Shown here one piece after another: positions 1 through 11,324 of a stretch of 64,000 bases of DNA. Below the pieces are notes generated by a model. It had not been told where the DNA came from and did no database searches. It was given only the letters and a program-made list of their open reading frames with translations. How positions within the stretch are numbered: the stretch's first letter is position 1; each line of letters starts with the position of its first letter. Both the position numbers and the translations under genes were made by a program. The DNA is from Neoechinorhynchus agilis (Eukaryota > Acanthocephala). Location of the stretch: the NCBI GenBank assembly GCA_051530055.1, contig CM121341.1:8556001-8620000 (forward strand). The letters are read 5' to 3'.

Positions 1-170
1 GAATCTGCTGAGCATTAGTCTTCTTTGTAACCTGAAAAGCTATTAATAGGAAGAATAAAAATTTTGCGAAGTGTTTTTTCTGGCTGAATAACGAGTAATA
101 TTGTATAAGTCAGAAAATCTAGATTAGGTGATATGAAAATGTATAATCGATAAACAAAAGCGGGTTCTGA
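1..170. repeat. Dispersed repeat, recurs at 37024-37150
   Basis: The first ~170 bases match 37024-37150 with small internal deletions in the second copy. Both lie a few kilobases left of an SLC22 block, so this may be the outer part of the same large duplication. No coding potential is seen. Confidence 0.75.
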
Positions 171-2283
171 CCTAAAAAATTCTACTTATTTAGGAAAAAT
201 CCCCAAGTTTATCTTGCTAGTTATCCATGAGTTCCACTTTATAAATTCCAACTTAAACCTTCGGCCCGTCCCAAGTTCGGATTGGAATAAAACAATAGAA
301 GTAAAAACCTCAACGATGGATCCGGCGGAATCGGACAGACTTCTCAAGTACGGCCGAATGCCAAGAAAGCTGGATTTAAGATCGACCCAACAGATAATTT
401 TTTGAAATCTGTTGAAGGTTCCGGTGGATCCAGTGTCACATCCAACATCGGTGTCACACGGAGCAATCCAGAATTGAAGATTTCTCAGGAATGGTGTCCA
501 CAACCTCTATTTTCCTAGAACAAAGGTTTCATCTTTTTAAAATCGGAAGCAGGAATGGAAAACTATCTTGGGTCACGAAGAGTTCCAACAACAAGATTAT
601 TCAATGCATTACGATAAGGGAGCACTTTAACAACAATTATCGAATTTCAAGAAAATTGTAATGATTATATAGACAGTGCAACCGTCGGAATGAATATCCT
701 CAACAATAAAAATAAAGAGTCAACGAGATGTCAGCTAAGTAAGAAGATATTCAAGTGTCGATGCTTCATTCGTTATATTGGTCTAATCGATAATAAACTT
801 GGATAGAAATGGGGATTTTCGATGGATATCGATACACGGAGCAATCGACATATTGGTGCCACAAATTATGATTATTAACATTAAAAGAGTTTACAAGAAC
901 AAGGAATTCACAAATGATTATTTTCAAACTATGTTAATGATCCTAGAAGAAAAATCCTACGAAATCGCTTCTGAATTTATGAATGTCCTTACGAACAAGT
1001 CGAGAATGTCGATATTCGTTCAAAGATGCATTAAAGTTAAAAACATGATTTGAAAGTCATAGCATTACTTTTTAACGCTTCCCGGACCATCGAAACACCA
1101 AAAAAGTTGCATACAGTGTCCATAATTCATATTTAAAACACACATTAGGAGTTTCTAAACAATTTCTTAAATATGTGTGATTTCATGATGAAATCGTACG
1201 TGAATTATCGCTCAAACTCCACAAAGATAATATTTGAACTCGTCTTACGGTGAAGTGGAATTTGTGCTTGGAGGAAATATCTACCAGGTTTTAGAATTCA
1301 TCAACCGAACCCATTTCCTTTGTTAAACCAGTGTTTGGAATTGATGGTTGATTGAAACTTATTTCTTCCAATTTTAAATTAAACTTTCAGCATATAAGAA
1401 AGCCCGGTAAATCGGTTGCTGCTTAATACGGCCTGTAGATATTCAAGTGTAAAAGTAAATTTCAAAGGCCTGTGAAATATAATTAAATGGTTCTTCGCAG
1501 CATTGGTAGTAATTTTAAGTGTACTCTTTTCATTTTTATGACCTCGTTTAACTCAAAGCTCTTTGTACATAAGAATTTTAGACTTTTCTTTGTTTAGTTA
1601 AAAGAAACATTAGGTCGAGTTTTACGACCAGTCAATTTCTTCAACAATTTTAATAATATAATCTGTTTCTATTAGGGATTCTTTAACCTAAAGTAACTTC
1701 CTTCAATCCATTTGTTTTGTTTCTTATCGTGAAAATTATCTAAATATTTCATATACCGAAAAACCCAATATTTCAATTCTAAACAGAACAATTAAGCCAT
1801 GAATATTAAATTTAGCATTCATTCCTTAATTTTTAGGCTGATTTCCTCTTCCAGAATCTTGGTATCACGTGCAAATTAGTTTCTGTGATCATGCCGCCAA
1901 TAGAAAATCAAGCGCACCCTCTTTTTTGAAATCTGATTGGTTAAAACTATACGCAGCGAGCTATCACCGTCTGTACGAGTGCATCTAATTCACTTTTGAC
2001 AGTGCAAGTTATTTCAATCTCTACTGCTTTTCAACTTGTGAATTAACTTATCCCAACTGCTGTCTAACCTACGAACTAACTTTAACTAGTGCTGAAACTA
2101 CGAACCTTCTTCTCAATGAACGAACTCACACTTATTTCTAGTAGGTAAGATATTTTTCTAAGATTTAGGTAATCCACAAATAAAGTCCACGATGCCCACT
2201 CTCGCGTATTATAGCTTAATATGTTCATGACTCATAGATATGCCTAAAACGATTTAACGACTTTCTAAAAGGTCCTTATTCGC
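171..2283. other. Intergenic, no recognisable gene
   Basis: AT-rich sequence with only short chance reading frames (for example 799-1053). No known domain, RNA gene or clear repeat was recognised. A short phrase around an acacggagcaatc motif occurs twice (about 451 and 835), which hints at an old local duplication. Confidence 0.5.
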
Positions 2284-3500
2284 TTGTTTAAAGCTTATTT
2301 ATATTATTCTGCAGTGCCTGTATTCTTCGAAAGAGTGCACTTCATTGACGATGACACGAATCAAATGATTTACTCCATTATGAATAAGAAGGCTGGAATT
2401 CGTCTATACAATACTAAAGGAATCGCTCTCAGAAGCACATTCAAGAAGAGTAACATTGAGCCGGCTCATGGGATTTATAGAATGCACTGTGAGCCGTGTG
2501 AGAAAGTCTATATCGGACAAACGATTTAAACTGCGAACGTAGTCCACCGCATCCCTCGCAAAGATTGCGAAATGGCCTACGTAGGTGAAGCAATGCGGCG
2601 TTTCACTGCACGGCTGCGGGAGCCATTCTTAATCACGCTCATTTAACCACACAATCGGATTCGACAAGACCGACGTCCTCTGCACAGAAAAGAGAAAATT
2701 CCAACGACTGATAAAAGAGTCCATATATATTGAGATGGCCTGGAAGGGAACAAAGCAAAAGTTTCGCTCTAATTACCTTTAGTTGGCCTAAACACACTCA
2801 GGGAGGCCGCTCTTCGTCTACGAACTTGACGATCCCGGGTCCCGAGTCAAAACGGAAACAATCATGGGAGTGTTGTGAAGAATGTCTCTGTTATTTTAGA
2901 TTGAATTGACAATGACCGATTCAATCAGTAGAAATGTATACATTCGTCTTTAACGCGATCTCCCTCGGGTAAAGACAAACGACCATAATATATCCCACCA
3001 ATTAGGCGATCCGACAGGCACTTAAGAAAGAGAGATATTCAAGACCAAATCTACCAACAAAAAGTCCAGCTGCGACAATCATCAGTTCCGAATTCGTAGG
3101 CGATTTTTGTTCGAATCTCATTCGAAGGATGAGTTTGACACTGAAAGTCGCTAAGGGCATTCCATCTCTCGTCGAGGAGGTCAATTTAATTAGGGATACT
3201 TTTAAAAACAAACTACAATTGCTAAAGAATTAGTTCGCAGCCGCAACCAAATGGTTTTGTGGTTTTCTTAACGCTTTACCAATGCCGTCGATTGATTTCT
3301 AAAATTGGTGATTGCTCCTTTGGTCTCGCTTTGGCGTGGATTGCTCAATCTCATTGATTTGCAACTGAGATGCCAAGACGTAGACACCAAAGGAATCCAT
3401 GAACTTGATTGTCCGAAAACGATACATCGCCACAGCTTGGCTAATACTCTAATACGCAAGGCTTCGCCAGCGGCATTGCATCTCTCTTCGAGGAGGTCAA
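2284..3500 (+). mobile_element. Penelope-like element fragment (GIY-YIG endonuclease end)
   Basis: Two adjoining pieces resemble the C-terminal endonuclease of Penelope-like retroelements (PLEs). The first (2284-2529) has the CxxC...VYIGQT signature of the GIY-YIG nuclease. The second (about 2525-2790) has a YVGEAMRRF-like stretch and an RLIKESIYIEMA-like C-terminal helix typical of the family. The non-coding tail to about 3140 carries short repeats found elsewhere in the window. The part from 2525 to about 3140 recurs at 8443-9020, and 2436-2509 recurs at 9119-9195. The element is a broken fossil with several breaks and no reverse transcriptase part here. PLEs integrate through target-primed reverse transcription. 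Assignment to the superfamily is good; the exact family is unknown. Confidence 0.7.
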
Positions 3501-4274
3501 TTTAATTAGGGAATGAAATCGATAACCTTACGAGTGATTGTTTTTGTATGATAGAGATTCAAAAAATAAAATATTGAAAGCTTTTACGTTACTATTATCA
3601 AAAATATAAGTAGAATAGAAATTTTTCGATTGATAAAATTGCCTTTGTTTAAATAATTTTTCGTTGAACTATTCAGCTGCAGTTACTAATTATCAATAAT
3701 CCACAATTCGATACTAAATAAATAATTTGTTTTTTAGCGTTTTTTATGTGTTCAATTTCACAAGCTCTAGAGCTTACGTATCATCACCTACAACAATATT
3801 TTGAGGCTCAATGCTTGCACGATTCAATCTTTCGATGTCTTTAACTTCCCTCGTGTTCGTTGCGATAAACCATTAGGTAATCACAAGTTTAATCTATAAA
3901 AATTATTTTCCAGCCTAGTAGAGTTTCATTAAAAACGCAATAATTTGAATTTTCGCGTTTTAGCTTTTGCTAACTCGGTGGGTAGACATTTTGTATGAGT
4001 CCAAAATGTTAAAAGAGCTACTTTGTTTAGTCAGTTTTGATAAGATCTTTTATTTGTCATGAAAATCCAAAGTGTTCCTTTTACAAACAACCGTAGCGCC
4101 GATTATCGTTGTATAAAATCAATAAGCAATTTCAGTCTTTTTACTTTCTGGGATTTACTTCAATTATTTTAACAAGAACGATTAAATTTCATCACTGTGC
4201 CTTTTTCGTGTATCATTAATTATTTCTAGAAAAAACAGGGAAAATTACGCAAAAATTGAAAAGCTCAAGAAAAA

Positions 4275-6003
4275 ATGTCAAATTCAATTCCAAATGTGGA
4301 CATTGAAGATATCTTGCGAAAGATGTCGTCAATTAATTTATATTTCACTAGAACAAGTTTATGGCAGACTTGGATGTTTTTGATCAATTCATCCTTCCGT
4401 ATTATGTCATCTATGACTTCGCTTATTGATTATTTCACGAATAATGCTGATTATACATGTTGGATCCCGGATAATGTATCGATGAGCGACGCAATTCCAA
4501 TTAATGCAGATGGAAAATTCGAAAAATGTAAAGTCTTTGAGAATTATACTTCACTGTCAAATAAAATAATACCCTGCCCTAACGGCTACATCCACCCGCT
4601 ACCCGATGACAGATCGCTGGTGTTCACCTTTGATCTATACTGCGATCGGGAATACTTAAAGGATATTCCACAGTCAGCCTTCTTCGTAGGAGCAGCAATC
4701 GGTTCAGCCGTTTTGTCAATGTTTGGCGACAATTTTGGTAAGAAACCAATTGCTCTTATCGGAACTTGGCTCAATATCATATGCGGAATCGGCTGTGCGC
4801 TTTCAAATACCATCTAAATCGGATGCTTCCGATCAGCTAAAACCATTATATCTTTCTTATTGATCGGAATCACCTTGATATTTATTTATAGTATTCCGTT
4901 TTTTATCTGGAATTTGCTGGCAGATGTGTACTCTCTCTTCTTATATTCTCAGTGTTGAAGTCTTTGCAGCGCAATACCGAGGCATCCAGTGTATAATGGC
5001 TAATTTCATTTGGGGTATAGGAATGTTAATGTTGGATTTAGTCGCTTATTTTGTTAGAGGATGGCGGAATCTTTATTTGACAGTTTATGTTCCAGTCGCA
5101 ATAACTGTACTCTATTATTGGATTATGAGAGAAAGTTTATTTTGGCTAGCTGTTCATAAACGACAAGCTGATGTAAATAAAATATTAACCGAAGCATACA
5201 AAATGAATTCAACGAAACAACAAGATCAAATGTTTCTTTCACTTGACGACGATATCGGACTAATAGCCGATGATTCAGAGGCCCCAACTAGTGTACCGCT
5301 GCCAAATCGGATAAAGAAAAACTTAAAAGCAATGTTTTCGTCAATTGTGTTTCCATATTCGTTGTTTTGTGGATGTCTACTGATTTCATTGGCTTCTTTT
5401 GGTTACTTCGGATTAACTCTATCAGCATCCGCATTTTCGTCCAACGTCTACCTCCATTTCTTTATTACAACTATTATTGAAATTCCACAGTTTGTCTCAT
5501 CTAGCGTTGCAACGAAATTCTTCGGACGAAAAACTCTAAGTCTTTTCAGCAATCTTTTGCTTGTACTCATATCTATAATATTTGCTATCCTTCCTTCAAG
5601 CAATAAAGAAGCTTTGAATGTCTTCAATCACATTGCAAAGTTGTCGGCAGCGGCTAATGCTGATATTGTTTGGATTTTCGCAACAGAGCTATTTCCAACG
5701 AGGTACAGACAATTTGGATTAGGAATTGCGGTCTCTTGGAGTCGAATCATAACAGCTTTTAGTCCTTTCTTGAAAGATCTACTGACTTCTCAAAGACTCG
5801 TAGCTATGCTTTCGATTGGAGGTTTTGCACTTTTGGTTGCCATCCTGCTAATCTTTTTACCTGAGACAAAATACCATACGATGGCAGAACTTTCTGATAT
5901 GAAGGGGCTACGACAATGTGCAAGAGAAACGTTTAGTTGGATGCCGAGGAAGCCAAAAGATGAACAAGTATCGGAGCTTCAGGATATAACAAATGGAGAT
6001 TAG
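4275..6003 (+). CDS. SLC22-type organic ion transporter, interrupted by a 64-bp insert (copy A)
   Basis: Major facilitator superfamily, SLC22 branch: a plasma-membrane carrier for organic cations or anions. Residues 1-180 (4275-4814) show the family's N-terminus, an extracellular loop with several cysteines, the FDLYCDREYLKDIPQS block and the GxNFGKKP loop between TM2 and TM3. The second part (read from 4879) continues with RFLSG, VEVFAAQYRG, RESLFWL and FATELFPTRYRQFGLG, all matching SLC22 landmarks, and stops at 6003. Between the two parts, 4815-4878 adds 64 bases with an in-frame stop and a frame change. Removing exactly these aligns CALSNTI directly to YLFIVFRFLSG without gap. No other break is visible in about 560 codons. 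An AATAAA follows at 6032. The gene may be spliced across the insert or be a young pseudogene; substrate unknown. Confidence 0.8.
4815..4878. mobile_element. 64-bp TA-flanked inverted-repeat insert inside SLC22 (copy A)
   Basis: The extra segment sits between TA dinucleotides (4815-4816 and 4879-4880), as expected for a target-site duplication of a Tc1/mariner-like miniature element. Its ends are imperfect inverted repeats: GATGCTTCCGATCA on the left against the complement of TGATCGGAATCACC on the right. Removal of 64 bases restores an ungapped SLC22 alignment. No GT-AG pair sits at the exact edges. A GT at 4795 with the AG at 4890-4891 would also keep frame but would drop about 12 conserved residues. 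It is either a micro-MITE or a non-canonical intron. Confidence 0.6.
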
Positions 6004-6689
6004 TGCGAATGTCCAGGAATTGATTTAAAGAAATAAAAGGACATTTTGTGACGGATTGTAGGTAGAGATTAAAATTGACACAGCTAAGATATTTTTAAAG
6101 AAAGGTTTCCGGTTGTGTATTGGATAGCGATATTTTGCTGCACGAATAATGTAGTCGATTCGTCCAAAGCGTTCATGAGAAAAATATTTTCAATCCCTCG
6201 TCGACCGTAGTTAAGTTGTTCAATCAGCATTTGCGATTGGATTAATTAATAAGACCACATTTTGCAGATTCCGCTATCTTCAATAGAATCATCATGTCCA
6301 AAAAGTCCAGCGTAATATTGAGCTGTGAGTTCGCTGTTAAAATAGCAATCGGCTGGAATCATCTTAAACTGCTTTCTTTGTGTGCCATTCACCGTGTTCG
6401 TTTGGCCCAGGGACGATGGGTACACGGTCGGGTACTTCCAAACCGATTCTCTGCTTGGAGGATGAATTCGGCAGATAATACCCGTTCGAAATTGGTTTAA
6501 GTCGAAGGATATCAATAAGAAAGGGGCAGATGCTACAACGGGTTGTTAAAGCTACGATTCTAAATCACTGAAGTTACGATCGCAAGGCATAGAATGATTA
6601 TTAGCGATGTTGAAGAAAGCGATAATAACTCTGCCAGCATTATGGACACGACCTCCGCCGACAACGAGCTGGAACGTTGAATTTGGTAA

Positions 6690-7870
6690 TAAAGAATTCG
6701 ATGAAGTCCGAAAATCCAAAACGTATTCGGTACAAGAATCACGCAAGAGACTTAGGAAATAGAGAGATATCAACAGATTTGGTTTGATGGCTTCACAGTC
6801 CTTCACCAGTCTATTATTCAGGAATCATACAAACGACGATTTAGGGAATTGAAATTTAAAGAAAATTCCATGGAGTCCGAAAATCCAAAATGTATTCGGT
6901 GCAAGAATCACGCAAGAGACTTAGGAAATAGAGAGATATCAACAGATTTGGTTAGATGGCTTCACAGTCCTTCTGTAGTCTATTATTCAGGAATCATACA
7001 AACGACGATTTGGAGAATTCAATTTAAAAGAAAATTCCATAGAGTCAGAAAATCCAAAACGTATAGGAAATAGAGAGATATCACCAAATTTGGTTTGATG
7101 GCTTCACAGTCCTTCTGTAGTCTATTATTCAGAAATCATACAAACGACGATTTAGGGAATTGAAATTTAATTAAAATCCATGGAGTCAGAAAATCCAAAA
7201 CGTATTCGGTACAAGAATCACGCAAGAGACCTAGGAAATAGAGAGATGTCACCAGATTTGGTTAGATGGCTACCACATTCCTTCACCAGTCTATTATTCA
7301 GGAATCATACAAACGACGATTTGGAGAATTCAATTTAAAGAAAATTCCATGAAATTAGACAGAAAATCCAAAGCGTAGAGGAAATAGAGAGATATCACCA
7401 AATTTGGTTTGATGGCTTCACAGTCCTTCTGTAGTCTATTATTCAGGAATCATACAAACGACGATTTAGGAATTAGAATTTAATTAAAATCCATGGGAAT
7501 TGAAAAATCCAAAACGTATTCGGTACAAGAATCACGCAAGAGACCTAGGAAATAGAGAGATGTCACCAGATTTGGTTAGATGGCTACACAGTCCTTCACC
7601 AGTCTATTATTCAGGAATCATACAAACGACGACTTGGGGAATTCAATTTAAAAGAAAATTCCATAGAGTCAGAAAATCCAAAACGTATAGGAAATAGAGA
7701 GATATCACCAGATTTGGTTCGATGGCTTCACAGTCCTTCTGTAGTCTATTATTCAGGAATCATACAAACGACAACTATGGAATTGGAATCGAAAATTTCA
7801 TGGAGTCAGAAAATCCAAAGCGTATTCATTACAAGAATCACGCAAGAGACTTAGGAAATAAAGAATGCGC
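6690..7870. repeat. Tandem array, ~150-165 bp unit, about 7 copies
   Basis: Units carry the phrases ACAAGAATCACGCAAGAGA and GAATCATACAAACGACGA, the latter at about 6820, 6984, 7132, 7301, 7449, 7614 and 7759. Some units are shortened. Short reading frames inside it are by-products of the repetition. The duplicate array in copy B has about two fewer units, which shows unit loss or gain after the duplication. Confidence 0.9.
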
Positions 7871-7999
7871 GTGATATAAAGATCGATGGTGTCAATGTCC
7901 TTTAGCTGTTAATTATGTAAGAATAATCCAAACGCCGACTAGGGAATTGAATTCCAACCAAGATTCCCTCAATAATGAGTTAGCAATATGCTCAAAGAA

Positions 8000-9250
8000 A
8001 TGGCTATCCAATCTCCATGACAAAATTGGCTTCATGGAAGGAAAGCAGTGTGCCGGGAGCCCAAACGGAGGACCTTCATAGGTTCACCATTCGTCGATGA
8101 TGAGTTATTCAGTGCAATTAACAATCTGATAAAGGAAGTTGCGCCTAAAGATATCGACACAAAGAAAGCTCGAGCATTGAACTCCATGGTTAAGAAACGA
8201 GATGAGCATGAAAGCAAAGTGTACGAGATTCCCTGCGTCGAATGGGATAAATCCTATGTAGGCCAAACAAATAATTTGGAAAAAAAAGAACCAAAGAAGA
8301 CAAATATGCGCTCTGAGGAGGGGCATCGATTCCAGTTCTGCGATAACGAGACCATGCGAAGTGAATTCAAATTGGATCGCTCTTAATGGAAGCCCTATTT
8401 ATTCGCCAGGTTGAAACAGTGGACCGGGGAATACGACGGACTTTAAACTGCGAACGTAGTCCACCGCATCCCTCGCAAAGATTGCGAAATGGCCTACGTA
8501 GGTGAAGCAATGCGGCGTTTCACTGCACGGCTGCGGGAGCCATTCTTAATCACGCTCATTTAACCACACAATCGGATTCGACAAGACCGACGTCCTCTGC
8601 ACAGAAAAGAGAAAATTCCAACGACTGATAAAAGAGCCCATATATATTGAGATGGCCTGGAAGGGAACAAAGCAAAAGTTTCGCTCTAATTACCTTTAGT
8701 TGGCCTAAACACACTCAGGGAGGCCGCTCTTCGTCTACGAACTTGACGATCCCGGGTCCCGAGTCAAAACGGAAACAATCATGGGAGTGTTGTGAAGAAT
8801 GTCTCTGTTATTTTAGATTGAATTGACAATGACCGATTCAATCAGTAGAAATGTATACATTCGTCTTTAACGCGATCTCCCTCGGGTAAAGACAAACGAC
8901 CATAATATATCCCACCAATTAGGCGATCCGACAGGCACTTAAGAAAGAGAGATAGTTCCGAATTCGTAGACGATTTTTGTTCGAATCTTATTCGCAGGAT
9001 GAGTTTGACACTGAAATTTATATTACTTCTTGAAATGATTAGAATTTCATTTTTAAAAATCCCAAACCTTAAGAATAGCAAAATCATGGAAGAGTGCAAG
9101 TAGCTTGTCCATTAATGCATAGCACATTCAAGAAGAGTAAAATTGAGCCGGGTCATGGGATTTATAGAATGCACTGTGAACCGTGTGAGAAAGTAAGGAA
9201 GTTTGTGTTTTTCACTAGTAATGAGGAACATGACATAGACGATTCAATGA
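8000..9250 (+). mobile_element. Penelope-like element fragments, right side of SLC22 block
   Basis: 8048-8386 contains a second GIY-YIG-like piece (YEIPC...KSYVGQTNN). 8443-9020 is a near-identical copy of the endonuclease C-terminus and tail at 2525-3140, with about 45 bp missing near its end. 9119-9195 repeats part of the first piece at 2436-2509. The pieces are broken and in the same orientation as the set at 2284-3500, so PLE debris brackets the SLC22 block. Confidence 0.7.
9001..9119. repeat. Dispersed repeat, recurs at 10589-10708
   Basis: About 119 bp starting near GAGTTTGACACTGAAATTTA and ending near TCCATTAATGCAT recurs, at perhaps 90 percent identity, at 10589-10708 in the same orientation. 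It adjoins the PLE tail and probably belongs to that element or to a neighbour of it. Confidence 0.75.
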
Positions 9251-9350
9251 TTGGCGCTTAAAAATTCTATTATTTGTGTGGCAACGACTTTTTTGGGGGT
9301 GCTTTAGAGCAAACTTTTAGAGGCATGATTCGGGTTGGTATTTTTGAGGT

Positions 9351-9431
9351 AGATCCGATTGTTTTTGGAGCCACAATCTTGTACGCGTTTATCACAAACT
9401 TGATATTGTGGCTCCGAAAACAATTGGATCT
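9351..9431. repeat. Fold-back repeat
   Basis: Arms 9351-9378 and 9402-9431 are near-complementary (AGATCCGATTGTTTTTGGAG against its inverse) around a 23-base loop. Could be a miniature inverted-repeat element or a remnant of one. Confidence 0.75.
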
Positions 9432-9761
9432 AATAAATTCTTTTAAGTTTTTAAGCCATAAACCAGAAAAAAATTCTCTATTCTCAAACTTTAGGTTAAT
9501 AAAAAAATTCAACTCCTAATCATATCTCCCACTGATCTACAATCCCGTGAGCAGCATTCGTCGGCAATCTCTAACCATCAAGAAACACGTAAGCATCGAG
9601 TGGATCTTGGTGGCACCAACTTTATAGAAATAGAGCAAAACTTAAAAAGACGGTTCGTTTTGGAGGCTTTACACATCGCCGTGTCCAATACGCGACGTGT
9701 TAAAAAAACAATACTAAAATCATGGAAGAAACGTAGTATAGCGCACGGGGTTCGAGCGGAT

Positions 9762-9783
9762 AATTATTATTATTATTATTATT
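9762..9783. repeat. (ATT)n microsatellite
   Basis: About seven ATT repeats in a row. Confidence 0.9.
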
Positions 9784-9839
9784 TCACGCCTCATACAACA
9801 TACACACAATCAATCTCTTAATTCCTCTTTCTTGCTTGA

Positions 9840-11324
9840 TCTAATATGTCTCGGGCCCAAGATGGCTGTGAGTTGTGGGACGATCTCTTAAATCCCCTCA
9901 CAGCAGCCTCGAAAACCCTTCTTTTAATTGTTAAGTAATAATAATCCTTTTCTTGTCCTGATCCTGTAAAAAAGAGAATAACATGAAAAAATCACTTACC
10001 TCATTCGTGTTAAGTATATTAGTTTGATTAATGGGTAAAAAAACTAGATGGTTTATTGAAAAAAATTCTAAGAATTGAGGAGTTGTAATTAAAATATTTA
10101 CAGCTAGAATAACAATAAGAATAAAACCAAATTTTAGACAAAAAAATTCTTGTTAAAAAGGAAAAAGGGGTTCCGTATCAATATTATTTTTAATAAGAAT
10201 ACTGCTAAGCTTATTCAGCATAGTAAGATAAAATGATAGTCTGTTTTCTGGGGGCCGGCCTCGTAGCGGATAATTGGCCCGAACTTCGGGTTTGGCGATC
10301 CCGCACTCTCGAGCTTAAAATGCTGAATGAGGAAAACATATTTTTAGATGACTGATGAGGCGAGGTTATCTCTTTCGAAATATTTCTTATAAATCAAACA
10401 GATGATGACCGGGATTATTTTCACAAAAATCATACTTTGACTAACCCGAAGGATTTTCTACCGATGCTTATTTATATGTATATTCATGCTACTCGAAAAT
10501 AGATGAACTCGGTCAAAGGTCTAAGCGATACAAGTGGAAGACCTCTTGGTGCTTCCCGATTTTAGACACAAACACTAGCTTAGATAATTGAGTATGACAC
10601 TGAAATTTATATTATTTCTTTAAATGACGAGAATTTCATTTTTAAAAATCCCACCCTTTAAGAATAGCTCAATCGTGGAAGAGTGCAAGTAGCTTGTCCA
10701 TTAATGCATTCGGATGTTTGTTCTTGATTACTTCCATGAAAATTTTAATTAAATAAGTCGCTAAGGATTTTTAAACATCCATTGTTTCTTAAAGTGATCT
10801 TTCGCTTCAGGATAAAGCCATCGAATTAATTTATTCCGAAGTAAAATTAATTTTTTTCGACATATTAAAAGACCTTGTTAGCTATAATCTTAAAGCTCTA
10901 TGAGTTTTTCAGCTGATAAATATGCAATCCAAGAGAATCGAGAAATCCAAGAACCTCCAATGATGAGCAAACACAGAACTTGTTTTTTTAACTCATTGAA
11001 CAGTTTTTGCGCGATTTAAAAATCGAACATAGCTTCAGAAGCTAATTTAACGGTTCCTTTTTATATCGTGCAAGAAATCTAATTCTTCCTTTATAGCTCA
11101 CTGTTTCCCATACTCATCGCCATTCATTTAAACTCACTGAGCTGGAGTTTCGGTTCCTCATTTTAGTAATTTTCGAGGCACTTTTATGGGTCAAAACCAT
11201 TAAATATTTATAATGGCCATCTTTAATTTCCTTTTTAAAAATTCAGAACGTATCTATTGCCCTATCGATCGTTCTATTGATCTTCAATTATCCTAATGTA
11301 CTTTATTTTAGATTTCAACTTACA
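9840..11324. other. Intergenic, upstream of the ZAP-like gene
   Basis: AT-rich with no recognisable gene. It holds the second copy (10589-10708) of the 119-bp repeat. A GC-rich patch at 10250-10310 does not fold into a tRNA. Confidence 0.5.

Larger units (their letters stand above)
3515..7997. repeat. Segmental duplication, copy A
   Basis: This block (SLC22 gene, its 3' flank and a tandem array) matches 38605-43470 almost base for base. The offset is 35090 at the left end, 35787 across the gene and 35473 at the right end. The shifts are explained by about 697 bp present only in copy B (near 38820-39515) and about two extra array units in copy A. Within the gene I saw a single substitution in the places compared (near 4826). 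The copies are therefore recent, or one is an assembly duplicate. Confidence 0.9.

Noticed and set aside
799-1053. 84-codon frame
   Set aside because: No composition, domain or splice signal to support it.
4896-4955. 25-nt GT-AG intron inside SLC22 near 4927
   Set aside because: Far shorter than any other intron here and it does not restore the RFLSG segment.
10238-10320. GC-rich patch as a tRNA
   Set aside because: No A box, B box or cloverleaf could be drawn.
10345-10390. CTGATGAGGCGAGG...GAAATA as a hammerhead ribozyme
   Set aside because: Stem I is absent and stems II and III pair poorly.
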